Positions 45,950 to 54,149 of a stretch of DNA of 64,000 nt are shown here, piece by piece. Origin of the DNA: Polaribacter sp. L3A8 (GTDB taxonomy: Bacteria; Bacteroidota; Bacteroidia; Flavobacteriales; Flavobacteriaceae). The notes under the pieces were generated by a model, which was not told where the DNA came from, did no database searches, and saw only the letters and a list, made by a program, of their open reading frames with translations. The stretch covers positions 310,001 through 374,000 of the forward strand of contig NZ_CP047026.1 in assembly GCF_009796785.1 (NCBI RefSeq), written 5' to 3'. Position numbers and translations under genes: made by a program. The stretch's first letter is position 1. Each line of letters opens with the position of its first letter.

Positions 45950-47791
45950 TTAAATACTCTCTACAAACTTTAAAAATACTTCTTTATGGTGTTCTAAATC
46001 CATGTTAGGAGATAATGATACACGTACAATATAATCTTTATCGCCTTCTTTTGTGGTTCCTTGTGTAGATGTTGCAGGTATCGTCCAATAACATCCTTTT
46101 AGTTGTCCGTAACTTACACAGAATTTACTTTCATCAGGAATTTCTGTAATCATTAAGTTGATTAACTTTAAATTTAAAGCTCTTTTATTAGTTTCTTTCT
46201 CTTCATCTGTGTTTCCTGTTGTAGGTAGATCTAATGAAAATACAGATGGCGTAAACCCTTGTGTAGCTAGTTCTTCTGACACAAAATTGATTTTTGCTCC
46301 TGGTAAAGTTTCGTGAATATAGTTTACAAAAAAACGTGTATTTGTATATGCATCTACAATTCTTTGTTTCATAGAAGGCATTTGTTGTGCTAGTATTTCG
46401 TACTGAAGACTAGTAGCTTCATTATCACAAAGAAGTAAATGATGCTCTATTTTATTTATTAGTGAGTCTGTTTTTTTATTTCCGATACAGTAACCTGCAG
46501 TACATTTTCCGCCACTTGGAAATTTAGAACCACTCGCAAAAGAAATAGTTCTTACTGTTGATAGTATTTCTCCTTCACCTAAAAAGTGAACATTAGGACA
46601 AAATGTTTGATCTAAAATAAAAACTGGGTCAATAGCAGTTTCTCCCGTGGTAGTTGTACGTTTTCTACTTAAAACTTCTTTTAATTTGATTAAATCCGGA
46701 ACTTCAACTCTTGGGTTTGTTGGTATTTCTGCAATAATATAAGGTACAGCGTCTTGTTTAGCAATGTTGTTTAAAACGGTATCAATACTTTGTACCATAT
46801 CATTATCTCCATCAACTAATAAATCTACAATTTCTACATGATCAATACAAGCAGCAACACGTCTTGCTTGGTCATTTGTACCACCATAGCAATTTGGAGG
46901 AACAATAATTTTAATTGCTTTTCCTTTATGGTTTTCTGCTGCATCATGAATCAACCCCATTAAAATGGCATACTGAATAGACAGTCCACTAGAAGCAACT
47001 AAAGGTTTTGTTTTAGATCCCGTAACTTCTTTAATAGCATTTAAGACACTTGTTTTATTGGTGTCGTTATCGATTTTATTTTCAATAGCAGATTTTGTAA
47101 CCAAAGCTTTTAAAGCAATAAGAGAATTAGAAGGAGTCATAGCAATGGTTTCTCTTCTTCTTACATGCTGAATGTCTGAAATGTAATTTTCATTTTGCGT
47201 ACCATTTACAACTAAAATACTACCAAGGTGTCCATAAAGATTAACTACAAAATCTATGTTTGAAATCTTGTTAAAGGTATCAATTTTGTCTTCTTCTGAT
47301 ATAAAAATTGTACTTCCGTTAAATGAAGAAATATCAGATAATTTTGTTAATTTTTCTAACTTAAAATTATAGTTGTAAATATTTGTAATTACCTCATTAT
47401 CAAAATTTTCGGAAAGTTTACCTAAATAAACAATTCTAGTTTTTTTATTTTCTAATAAATTCTTTCTTAGCACTGCTAAAACAGGAATAGTTTGTGATGA
47501 AAAACTAATTACGTTCTCTGGTTTAATAGCGTTTAATTTTGCAATTCCCCATTCTAAAACACAAGATAATGGATGCCCTAAACGAATATAATCATAAGCG
47601 GTAGGCAATGCATTTAAAGCAGCTGATGCAGTATTATTGTTGTTAAACAAAGTTTCAAACTGATTTAAAAAGTCAGTTTTAGCTAATTTTTCATTATAAA
47701 TATCTAATCGATGTGTCGTTAAATTTAACCATGATGTTGGTACATTTTCTAATACATCTTTAATATAATTTAATATTTTTTTGTCTTCCAT
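45950..47791 (-). CDS. Cys/Met metabolism-type PLP enzyme with ~210-residue N-terminal extension
   Basis: A 613-residue protein. The C-terminal ~370 residues follow the cystathionine gamma-synthase fold: ASSGLSIQYAILMGLI, PPNCYGGTNDQ, IAEIPTNPRVEVPDL, FILDQTFCPN and FASGSKFPSGGKCTAGYC, where the Lys of SGSK is the expected PLP Schiff-base residue. The Tyr of the YGGT motif is kept. The first ~210 residues (RLGHPLSCVLEWGIAKLN, VISFSSQTIPVLAVL) are not part of the usual enzymes of about 390 residues; I do not recognise this part. Substrate unknown: a thiol or sulfur amino acid is likely from the family. It is transcribed alone. Confidence 0.72.
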   Translation of the reverse strand: MEDKKILNYIKDVLENVPTSWLNLTTHRLDIYNEKLAKTDFLNQFETLFNNNNTASAALNALPTAYDYIRLGHPLSCVLEWGIAKLNAIKPENVISFSSQTIPVLAVLRKNLLENKKTRIVYLGKLSENFDNEVITNIYNYNFKLEKLTKLSDISSFNGSTIFISEEDKIDTFNKISNIDFVVNLYGHLGSILVVNGTQNENYISDIQHVRRRETIAMTPSNSLIALKALVTKSAIENKIDNDTNKTSVLNAIKEVTGSKTKPLVASSGLSIQYAILMGLIHDAAENHKGKAIKIIVPPNCYGGTNDQARRVAACIDHVEIVDLLVDGDNDMVQSIDTVLNNIAKQDAVPYIIAEIPTNPRVEVPDLIKLKEVLSRKRTTTTGETAIDPVFILDQTFCPNVHFLGEGEILSTVRTISFASGSKFPSGGKCTAGYCIGNKKTDSLINKIEHHLLLCDNEATSLQYEILAQQMPSMKQRIVDAYTNTRFFVNYIHETLPGAKINFVSEELATQGFTPSVFSLDLPTTGNTDEEKETNKRALNLKLINLMITEIPDESKFCVSYGQLKGCYWTIPATSTQGTTKEGDKDYIVRVSLSPNMDLEHHKEVFLKFVESI

Positions 47792-48258
47792 AATTGACGT
47801 TTTTATATATTAGGTACTGTAGATTATTTAGTTTTTGTTAAAATAACTACAAGATATTTTATTAGTTTACTTTTAAAATAGTTAGCGAAGTTAGTTTTTT
47901 TGAGTTGAAAAATCAACGTGTGTCATCTCTCGTTTTAAATTTTAACAACTTCTGTTAAAATTCTAAAAGAATACATTCCATGTTTAAAATATCCTTTGTA
48001 AAAGGTTATTTTTTATAGATTATACAACAAAGATTTTAAAGACGGTTTATTTAGTTTGTTGATGATTTTTAATACGAAATGACTTTTTTTTATAAACACG
48101 GAGTACATTATAATCACCATTTTTAAGCTATATTATTGTTGTTTAAGTAAATTTAGGTTGTATTTAATACATATAAATCAACACTTTTCTATTATTAATC
48201 CGTTACATTTAAGAGTTACCAATTTTGGTGTCGCAATTGTTATTAATAAAATTTATTT
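47792..48258. other. Intergenic region between divergent genes, no clear feature
   Basis: A 467-bp AT-rich gap between the PLP enzyme (- strand) and the transglutaminase (+ strand). Near 47880-47905 the motif AGCGAAGTTAGTTTTTTTGA recurs, slightly changed, at 55425-55445 and in part at 27784-27800, each upstream of a - strand gene; it may be a promoter element. I see no ORF or RNA gene here. Confidence 0.4.
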
Positions 48259-49047
48259 ATGTGGTTACGTGTAAGTTGTAATTTGGCTTTTGATATAGAA
48301 ACACCAACTCCCTTTATTTTAATGTTACGTCCTAGAAGTGGTGCAGAGCAGTGGATTGAGCGAGATGAGTTTAAAATATATCCAAATGTACCCATCATAG
48401 AGTTTACAGATGATTATGGTAACTTATGCCAACGTTTGGTGGCTCCAGTAGGTAAGTTTACTCTTTTTACGAGTTCAGATGTAAAAACGTCTGAATTTGT
48501 TGATGTAAATTTTGATGCCTCTTTTGTAGAAATTCAGAATTTACCCAATGAAGTACTTTGTTATTTATTACCTAGTAGGTATTGTGAATCTGATCGTTTT
48601 AACGACTTAGCAAATACAATTACCGCAGACAAACTGGTTGGATATAAACAAGTCTTTGCTATAGAAGAATGGTTACGTACAAATATTAGTTACATTCCCG
48701 GTAGTAGTGATTTTCCTATTTCTGCCACAGAAGTAAATTACAAACGTTCTGGTGTTTGTAGAGATTTAGCGCATTTAGGTATTGCATTATGCCGAAGTTT
48801 AAGCATTCCTGCACGTATGGTTGTTGGTTATTTACATAAATTACAACCTATGGATATGCACGCTTGGTTTGAAGCTTATATTGGCGGACGTTGGTATACT
48901 TTTGATGCTACACAAACCGGACAAAAAGGTGGTTATGTAGCCGTAGGTTATGGTTTAGATGCTGCAGATGTGGCTCTTTTTAACCAATTTGGGCCTGTTG
49001 CACATTCTTTAGAGCAACGTGTAACGGTTAAGCAAATTAAAATTTAA
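48259..49047 (+). CDS. Transglutaminase-like cysteine protease family protein
   Basis: A 262-residue cytoplasmic protein without a signal peptide. The catalytic triad is in place: Cys in [19 protein letters not shown] (near 172), His in [18 protein letters not shown] (near 200) and Asp in FDATQ (near 217). The N-terminal ~80 residues resemble the N-domain of bacterial transglutaminase-like proteins ([24 protein letters not shown], start of the beta domain). Such proteins are probably peptidases or amidases; the substrate is unknown. Confidence 0.85.
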   Translation: MWLRVSCNLAFDIETPTPFILMLRPRSGAEQWIERDEFKIYPNVPIIEFTDDYGNLCQRLVAPVGKFTLFTSSDVKTSEFVDVNFDASFVEIQNLPNEVLCYLLPSRYCESDRFNDLANTITADKLVGYKQVFAIEEWLRTNISYIPGSSDFPISATEVNYKRSGVCRDLAHLGIALCRSLSIPARMVVGYLHKLQPMDMHAWFEAYIGGRWYTFDATQTGQKGGYVAVGYGLDAADVALFNQFGPVAHSLEQRVTVKQIKI

Positions 49048-49082
49048 GTTATTCTATTTATTCTTTTTGATGATCATTTGAG

Positions 49083-50060
49083 TTATAAAATCATATTAAA
49101 TAAATATCCAGAAATAATGATGCAGAGTGTTACCACACCAAAAAAGATGGCTATTAATTTTAAGGTCATAACTTTCTTTAATAACATTGCTTCTGGTAGT
49201 GATAAACCAACAACCCCCATCATAAAAGCAATTGCGGTTCCTAAGGGAATTCCTTTTGCTACTAAAACTTGTGCTACAGGTAGTATTCCGGATGCATTAG
49301 AATACATTGGTACTGCTAAAATAGTAGCAATTGGCACCGCAAAAAGATTGTCTTTGGCCATGTATTTTTCAAAAAAACCTTCAGGGATATAGCCATGCAT
49401 TAAACCACCAATGGCAATACCAACTATTACATACGGAATAACACCTTTTAAAATAGCAAGTACTTCTGCCCAAATTATGGGTAAACGTTGTTGTAAGGTT
49501 TGTTTTTCTGCTATAAAAAGGTCTTGTTCTTTTTGTGCATTAGCTAACACTTCTTTTACCCAAGGAGTTAAATAGGTTTCTAATTTTAATTTTTGAAGAA
49601 TAACCCCGGAAATAGTTCCTAATAAAATACCACTAACTACGTAGATAATAGTAGTTTTAACTCCAAATAAACCTATAAAAAGTCCAATGGCAACTTCATT
49701 AACCAAAGGAGATGTTATTAGAAAAGCAAAAGTAACGCCTAACGGAATTCCGCCTCTTACAAAACCAATAAATAAAGGAACTGATGAGCAAGAACAAAAA
49801 GGCGTTACAACACCAAAAAGACTTGCCATTAGGTATTCTAAACCGTATAATTTATTTCTTGATAGGTAATTTTTAACTTTGTCTATCGGGAAATAACTAT
49901 TTACAATTCCCATTAAAAAAATGATTACAAAAAGTAATATGAGAATTTTTGTAGTGTCGTAAATAAAGAAGTTTAAGGTTTCTGCTAAATGCTGTCCTTT
50001 GTTTAAGTTTAAAACATCATAGACAAACCAATCTGCTATATTTTGTATCCAATCAAACAT
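49083..50060 (-). CDS. Permease of the YraQ/ArsP-like family (DUF318)
   Basis: A 325-residue integral membrane protein with about eight helices. The signature FGVVTPFCSCSSVPLFIGFVRGGIPLGVTFAFLITSPLVNE (near 78-118) contains the CSCSS cysteines of this family; the second half has AVPMYSNASGILPVAQVLVAKGIPLGTAIAFMMGVVGLSLPE. The family includes organoarsenical efflux ArsP and SO_0444-type metal efflux proteins. It is last in the arsR-thioredoxin-osmC-permease unit and overlaps the osmC gene by 8 bp, so export or redox handling of a thiol-reactive compound is likely. Confidence 0.85.
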   Translation of the reverse strand: MFDWIQNIADWFVYDVLNLNKGQHLAETLNFFIYDTTKILILLFVIIFLMGIVNSYFPIDKVKNYLSRNKLYGLEYLMASLFGVVTPFCSCSSVPLFIGFVRGGIPLGVTFAFLITSPLVNEVAIGLFIGLFGVKTTIIYVVSGILLGTISGVILQKLKLETYLTPWVKEVLANAQKEQDLFIAEKQTLQQRLPIIWAEVLAILKGVIPYVIVGIAIGGLMHGYIPEGFFEKYMAKDNLFAVPIATILAVPMYSNASGILPVAQVLVAKGIPLGTAIAFMMGVVGLSLPEAMLLKKVMTLKLIAIFFGVVTLCIIISGYLFNMIL

Positions 50061-50460
50061 TTTCTATCGCTTTTATAATACCAGAAATACTACAAGATAA
50101 TTTTATGGTATTGTAGATCGTTCCGTGTTTTTCAATATTCTTTTTTAACAAATCTATATTTAACTTTTTATCGCTGCTATAGATCGTTAAATTGTAAATA
50201 AGGTTATCCATCCTTGGTGGATTTTTAAGTCGCGTAGCATGAACATCAAGCGTAGCTTTAGAATACGTAAATTTCATCATTGTAGAAAAACGTTCTACAT
50301 TTTTAAGCATGCAGGCAGCAAATGAAGCTAAGAATAGTTCTGCCGGATTAGGTAAACTTTTAGCCATTTTTAGAGTAGTGCCAAATTTCACTTTAGATTC
50401 TTTGATATGAATAACAGCATCTTCATTTGATACAGAAGATGCTTTAATTTGATAATTCAT
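50053..50460 (-). CDS. OsmC-family protein
   Basis: A 135-residue OsmC-like protein. PNPAELFLASFAACMLKNVERFS (near 36-58) contains the conserved Cys; a second Cys occurs near 122 (IKLSCSISG), as in the peroxiredoxin-like family. Members reduce organic peroxides or act on thiols. It overlaps the permease gene by 8 bp and follows the small thioredoxin by 14 bp, so the four proteins likely act together under ArsR control. Confidence 0.86.
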   Translation of the reverse strand: MNYQIKASSVSNEDAVIHIKESKVKFGTTLKMAKSLPNPAELFLASFAACMLKNVERFSTMMKFTYSKATLDVHATRLKNPPRMDNLIYNLTIYSSDKKLNIDLLKKNIEKHGTIYNTIKLSCSISGIIKAIENV

Positions 50461-50474
50461 AATTTAGAATTTAA

Positions 50475-50711
50475 TTATTTTAGTAGCGCTAGTACTTCCT
50501 CTTTAGAAGGAATTCTACCTTTAATGGTAACAACATTATCAACAACTAATGCAGGTGTAGTCATTACGTTAAACTTCATGATTTCCATAATATCTTCTAC
50601 TTTTTCAATAGAAGCATCGATGTTGTTTTCTGAAACTACAGTTTTAACAACTGCGGTCATTGATTGACATTTTGGACAACCAGTACCTAAAACTTTAATT
50701 ACTTTACTCAT
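50475..50711 (-). CDS. Small thioredoxin-like protein (MTH895 type)
   Basis: A 78-residue redox protein. VIKVLGTGCPKCQSMTAVVKTVV holds the CPKC active site at residues 12-15, then AIEKVEDIMEIMKFNVMTTPALVVDN-type thioredoxin features with the cis-Pro (TTPALVV). This is the small disulfide protein family repeatedly found with ArsR and YraQ-like permeases. It lies in the operon just downstream of the operator at 50729. Confidence 0.9.
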   Translation of the reverse strand: MSKVIKVLGTGCPKCQSMTAVVKTVVSENNIDASIEKVEDIMEIMKFNVMTTPALVVDNVVTIKGRIPSKEEVLALLK

Positions 50712-50728
50712 AATTTTAATATTTGTTT

Positions 50729-50744
50729 ATCGCAAATAAGCGAT
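50729..50744. promoter_or_regulatory. Second ArsR operator candidate
   Basis: ATCGC (50729-50733) and GCGAT (50740-50744) form an inverted repeat with a 6-bp spacer between arsR and the thioredoxin gene, similar to the ATCG...CGAT core of the palindrome at 51074. Confidence 0.5.
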
Positions 50745-50761
50745 GTAGTTACATTATAAAA

Positions 50762-51067
50762 TCATTCAAAAAATTGTTGAAATAAAGATTTTGCAATGTT
50801 CCAATTTTTTTGATTGATACAATACTTTATTTTTGGAGGTTTTAATTCTCCTTGTATAAGTCCCGCATTTTTTAATTCTTTTAAATGCTGAGAAATGGTA
50901 GATTGTGCCAACGGAAAAATTTCTACTAAATCTCCGGTAAAACAGCACGATTGGTTTTCTAGATGTTTTAAAATTGCAATACGAGTTGGATGCCCCAAAG
51001 CTTTGGCAAATTTAGCTAAGGTTTTATTATTTTCTTTGTGAGCTAAGGGAGTTAAATTTCTTTCCAT
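50762..51067 (-). CDS. ArsR/SmtB-family repressor
   Basis: A 101-residue winged-helix regulator from the ATG at 51067 (MERNLTPLAHKENNKTLAKF). The frame is open to 51115, but the extra codons overlie the operator palindrome, so the shorter form is right. ALGHPTRIAILKHLENQSCCFTGDLVEIFPLAQSTISQHLKEL shows the DNA-binding helix (QSTISQHL) and, in the position of the metal/thiol-sensing site, the adjacent CysCys pair. It would repress its own promoter and the thioredoxin-osmC-permease genes until a metalloid, oxidant or thiol-reactive compound binds. Confidence 0.9.
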   Translation of the reverse strand: MERNLTPLAHKENNKTLAKFAKALGHPTRIAILKHLENQSCCFTGDLVEIFPLAQSTISQHLKELKNAGLIQGELKPPKIKYCINQKNWNIAKSLFQQFFE

Positions 51068-51073
51068 AATTCT

Positions 51074-51091
51074 TATCGTAAATTTACGATA
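51074..51091. promoter_or_regulatory. ArsR operator, perfect 18-bp palindrome
   Basis: TATCGTAAATTTACGATA reads the same on both strands. It lies 6 bp upstream of the arsR start codon, where a repressor dimer would cover the promoter. Confidence 0.75.
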
Positions 51092-51157
51092 GGTATATGT
51101 TTTAAAATCTGACATTTATCACCTTTGCTATATTTATGAGAGAATAGTATTAAAGCA

Positions 51158-51187
51158 AAAATCCCACTGATTTCTCAGTGGGATTAT
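51158..51187 (-). terminator. Terminator of the lipoprotein gene
   Basis: ATCCCACTGA (51161-51170) pairs with TCAGTGGGAT (51175-51184) around TTTC. It lies 22 bp beyond the stop of the lipoprotein gene, which is read on the - strand, and upstream of arsR. Confidence 0.85.
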
Positions 51188-51208
51188 TATGTGTAAAAAA
51201 TAGAATGC

Positions 51209-52003
51209 TTATTTTTTAATATAGTTTTCTGGAATAGCAAAGCTTTTTCTAAAACCTTCCAGAAAGTGGATATTAGTAATTTTTGCACTTCCTATTTTAT
51301 CAGACAAACCTGTTTCTATGTTCCAACCATAATATCCCCAGTTTGTAGCAAACGGAATTCCATCAATCATTTTATAATCTTCATATTTAATTGCATGAGG
51401 ATCTGCTTCTGCCGCTTCTTTTGTTTTTCCAGAAGTAACAATGTATGCAACATCTTCTAAAAGGTGTGTCTTTTTATCAGCATAAACAATATACCAATCA
51501 TCTGGTGCATCACCAATATTAGCTTCAAAACTTAACTTTGCAACATCGTAGTTGTTTGTTGTTTCTTTTGTTTTAAAATCGTCATTCCATTTTGTTCCAT
51601 TGTCATTTAACTTGTAAGGAAACAAGAAAAAATAACTCCAAGTGTATGCGTGAAAACGAACTCCAGGATTGTCATTTAAACTAGGAGAAACAAAAACATT
51701 TTCTTTGTTTACATAAATTTCATCACCATTTTTATAAGTAATTTTTGCAATGTCTGATGTTGCTGAAACTGTAATGGTTGCATTAAAAATTTCATTTCCC
51801 CCAAATTCAATTGCTGCATCAAACTGAATTGCTTCGTTTTTTAAAAAAGCTTCTTTTTTATGTGCTGTTTCAATTTTTTGAGAAAATGTTTTTTCTACAA
51901 CTACTTTTGGTTTTTCTTCTATTTGTTTTGCTTTTGCTGGAGCTTTGTTACAACTTACAATAAGTAATAAACTGGCAAATAATGTGATAATTGTTTTTTT
52001 CAT
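51209..52003 (-). CDS. DUF6503-like lipoprotein
   Basis: A 264-residue lipoprotein: MKKTIITLFASLLLIVSCNK has a lipobox with Cys18. After an alanine/lysine-rich linker comes a beta-rich domain (FDAAIEFGGNEIFNATITVS, DDWYIVYADKKTHLLEDVAYIVTSG, IKYEDYKMIDGIPFATNWGYY). This pattern resembles the DUF6503 family of flavobacterial lipoproteins, which is related to LolA-like folds; function is unknown. It is monocistronic. Confidence 0.7.
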   Translation of the reverse strand: MKKTIITLFASLLLIVSCNKAPAKAKQIEEKPKVVVEKTFSQKIETAHKKEAFLKNEAIQFDAAIEFGGNEIFNATITVSATSDIAKITYKNGDEIYVNKENVFVSPSLNDNPGVRFHAYTWSYFFLFPYKLNDNGTKWNDDFKTKETTNNYDVAKLSFEANIGDAPDDWYIVYADKKTHLLEDVAYIVTSGKTKEAAEADPHAIKYEDYKMIDGIPFATNWGYYGWNIETGLSDKIGSAKITNIHFLEGFRKSFAIPENYIKK

Positions 52004-52116
52004 GTTATTTGTTTAAGTGGATGTTATTTGATTTTAATTAGATATAATCGGTTAAAAAGTTGAAACCTTACATTTTTTTTAAGAAATTTTGAATATTATT
52101 TTAGAGCTCTAAAATA

Positions 52117-52983
52117 CTACTCTTTTGCACCATGACTTTTTGCGGTTTCTATCCAAAGTTCTGCAATTCCTTTTGTGTCTGCTCCTAAACCTCTAGATAA
52201 GTGTAAAGCAACTCCCATAACTAAAACACAAGCTTTATGTACTTCTTCTAAAGTTTGTAAACTTCCAAATTCTTCTTGCGCTTTTAGTTGTAATAAATTA
52301 TTGTGTTGCTGTGCAAAATCGATAGGGTTTTCAATAACATCAGTTATGTCAGGAATCATTAATGCATCTATCCAACTTTTACCGATTCTTTCAGCTAGGG
52401 TTTCAGGAAGTTCTTTTCCCATTTCTCTCCAGGTTGATAATGTTTTTGTATCGCCAGAGGCGGATAAGCCTGTATCTAACAATAATTCGAAAGCAATATC
52501 TGCAATGTTTTGCATCATCATTAAATATTCGTCTTGTGCTTTTTCAAAAGGATCTGCACCTTGTCCTTTTAAATACTCTCCAACACTCAATTTAGGTAAT
52601 TCTAAAACTTCAGCACAATCTGTTAAACAAGGAAATTGTTTTCCTTCGTAAATATAATGCGCTTTTTCAAATTGTATTTGACGTCCTAAAGGATATAAAC
52701 GACAAGCCAAAGGGCGACCTAAATGAACGCTACAGCCCATATTATCTACATATTGACTGCACGCTAATTGGCCTTTTTTATCTGGTTTTCCGTTAAAGGT
52801 TAATCGGATACCTCCAAAATCTGTATACAAATCACGAAACGCTCTTGGACTTATTTTTTTCTCTTTACTAAAACTCAATAATTCCCAAGGATTCAACATT
52901 ACAGCTTTTCCAAAACAGCAGGTTCCGGAGCGAGAGCAGGTAAGAGGTAATATACTTTCTTTGCTCAGTTTTGTTGTTTGCAT
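52117..52983 (-). CDS. YkgJ-family cysteine-cluster protein
   Basis: A 288-residue protein with the iron- or zinc-binding cysteine pattern of the YkgJ family: CSRSGTCCFGKAVMLNPWELL (near 17-37), then ACSQYVDNMGCSVHLGRPLACRLYPLG (near 78-104). The C-terminal half is helical and unassigned. Members are suspected to bind an iron-sulfur cluster or zinc; the role is unknown. No operon partner is close. Confidence 0.85.
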   Translation of the reverse strand: MQTTKLSKESILPLTCSRSGTCCFGKAVMLNPWELLSFSKEKKISPRAFRDLYTDFGGIRLTFNGKPDKKGQLACSQYVDNMGCSVHLGRPLACRLYPLGRQIQFEKAHYIYEGKQFPCLTDCAEVLELPKLSVGEYLKGQGADPFEKAQDEYLMMMQNIADIAFELLLDTGLSASGDTKTLSTWREMGKELPETLAERIGKSWIDALMIPDITDVIENPIDFAQQHNNLLQLKAQEEFGSLQTLEEVHKACVLVMGVALHLSRGLGADTKGIAELWIETAKSHGAKE

Positions 52984-53081
52984 TCTTTAGGATGGTTTAT
53001 AGTAATTTGGTTTAATATCGATTCAATAATTGTGCTGTAAAGGTATTATTTTTCAATCTTAAATTTATAAGAAATTGTTTT

Positions 53082-54098
53082 TTAACTTTCTAAAATTTCT
53101 AATTGAAGTATAATTTGTTCTTCGGTTACCGGATAGGGTTTTCCTTCTCTAATAGTATTGTAAACATTGTCAAAAACTTGCTTATAGGTAGATTTTTCTG
53201 AAATTATATTTTCATGTTGTTTTAATCCTTCATCTGTGAAAGTCGTTAAAACTCCATGTTTATGAGTTGCTTCTATTCCGAATATTGGGTTAGAAGGTTT
53301 TATGCCTTCTTGCAATTGTTGTTCTTGAACGTCTGTACGGTCTTTTACATAAGAACCTTTTGTTCCGTGTAAAATAAAAGCGGGTTGTGGTTCGGCAACT
53401 AACAGACTTGTTGTAATAAAAACTTGCATGCCTTCTGGGTACAATAAATGAAAATGAGCATAATCATCTACTTGTGTATTTGGTCTAAATTTACCTACGT
53501 TTTTTCTCCACTCTAACGGAGTGCCAAAAAGAGAAATTGCAGCATCTAACAAATGCGGACCTAAATCATACGCTAAACCGCTACCAGGAACGGGAGTTTC
53601 TTTGGTGATTTTTTCACCTATCACATATTTATAACGGTCATAACGAAGATGAAACTCTACTAATTTACCCAATTTACCAGATGCTAATACACTTTTAACA
53701 GATAAAAAATCACTATCATACCGTCTATTTTGATATGCCAATACATGACAATTATATTTCTTTGCAGCTATAAAAAGTTGCTTTGCTTCAGATGAATTTA
53801 CAGTAAAAGGTTTTTCTAATAACACATGCTTTTTTGCTTTCAGTGCTTTTAATGCAAACTCAAAATGAGTGGGATTTGGCGTATTCACAATAACCAATTC
53901 AATTTCTGAATCGGCTAAAATTTCATCAATAGTATTGTAGCTTTTTATATCAGAATATATTAGATGTGCTTTCTTTTTAGACCTTTCTACGACTGCTTTT
54001 AATTCAAAATTTTGATGTTCATCTAAAAAAGGAGCATGAAATATTTGTCCAGACATTCCAAAAGATAAAATTCCTGTTTTTATTACATCATTAGTCAT
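53082..54098 (-). CDS. Gfo/Idh/MocA-family oxidoreductase
   Basis: A 338-residue NAD(P)-dependent enzyme. The N-terminal Rossmann domain has GILSFGMSGQIFHAPFL near 8-24, VIVNTPNPTHFEFALKALKAKKHVLLEKPF (near 69-98, with the catalytic-type EKP motif) and the C-terminal alpha/beta domain contains AYDLGPHLLDAAISLFG (His ligand-type). The family oxidises or reduces sugars and inositols; substrate not identifiable. Sequence GMSGQIFHAPFL resembles the YdgJ/YvaA group. Confidence 0.88.
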   Translation of the reverse strand: MTNDVIKTGILSFGMSGQIFHAPFLDEHQNFELKAVVERSKKKAHLIYSDIKSYNTIDEILADSEIELVIVNTPNPTHFEFALKALKAKKHVLLEKPFTVNSSEAKQLFIAAKKYNCHVLAYQNRRYDSDFLSVKSVLASGKLGKLVEFHLRYDRYKYVIGEKITKETPVPGSGLAYDLGPHLLDAAISLFGTPLEWRKNVGKFRPNTQVDDYAHFHLLYPEGMQVFITTSLLVAEPQPAFILHGTKGSYVKDRTDVQEQQLQEGIKPSNPIFGIEATHKHGVLTTFTDEGLKQHENIISEKSTYKQVFDNVYNTIREGKPYPVTEEQIILQLEILES

Positions 54099-54149
54099 AA
54101 AGTCGATTTTTATTGTGTAATTTATTTGTAAAAAGTTGTAGCTAAAAAT

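Noticed and set aside
52175..52651. 158-codon + strand frame
   Set aside because: It is antisense to the YkgJ-family gene, which has clear conserved cysteine motifs.
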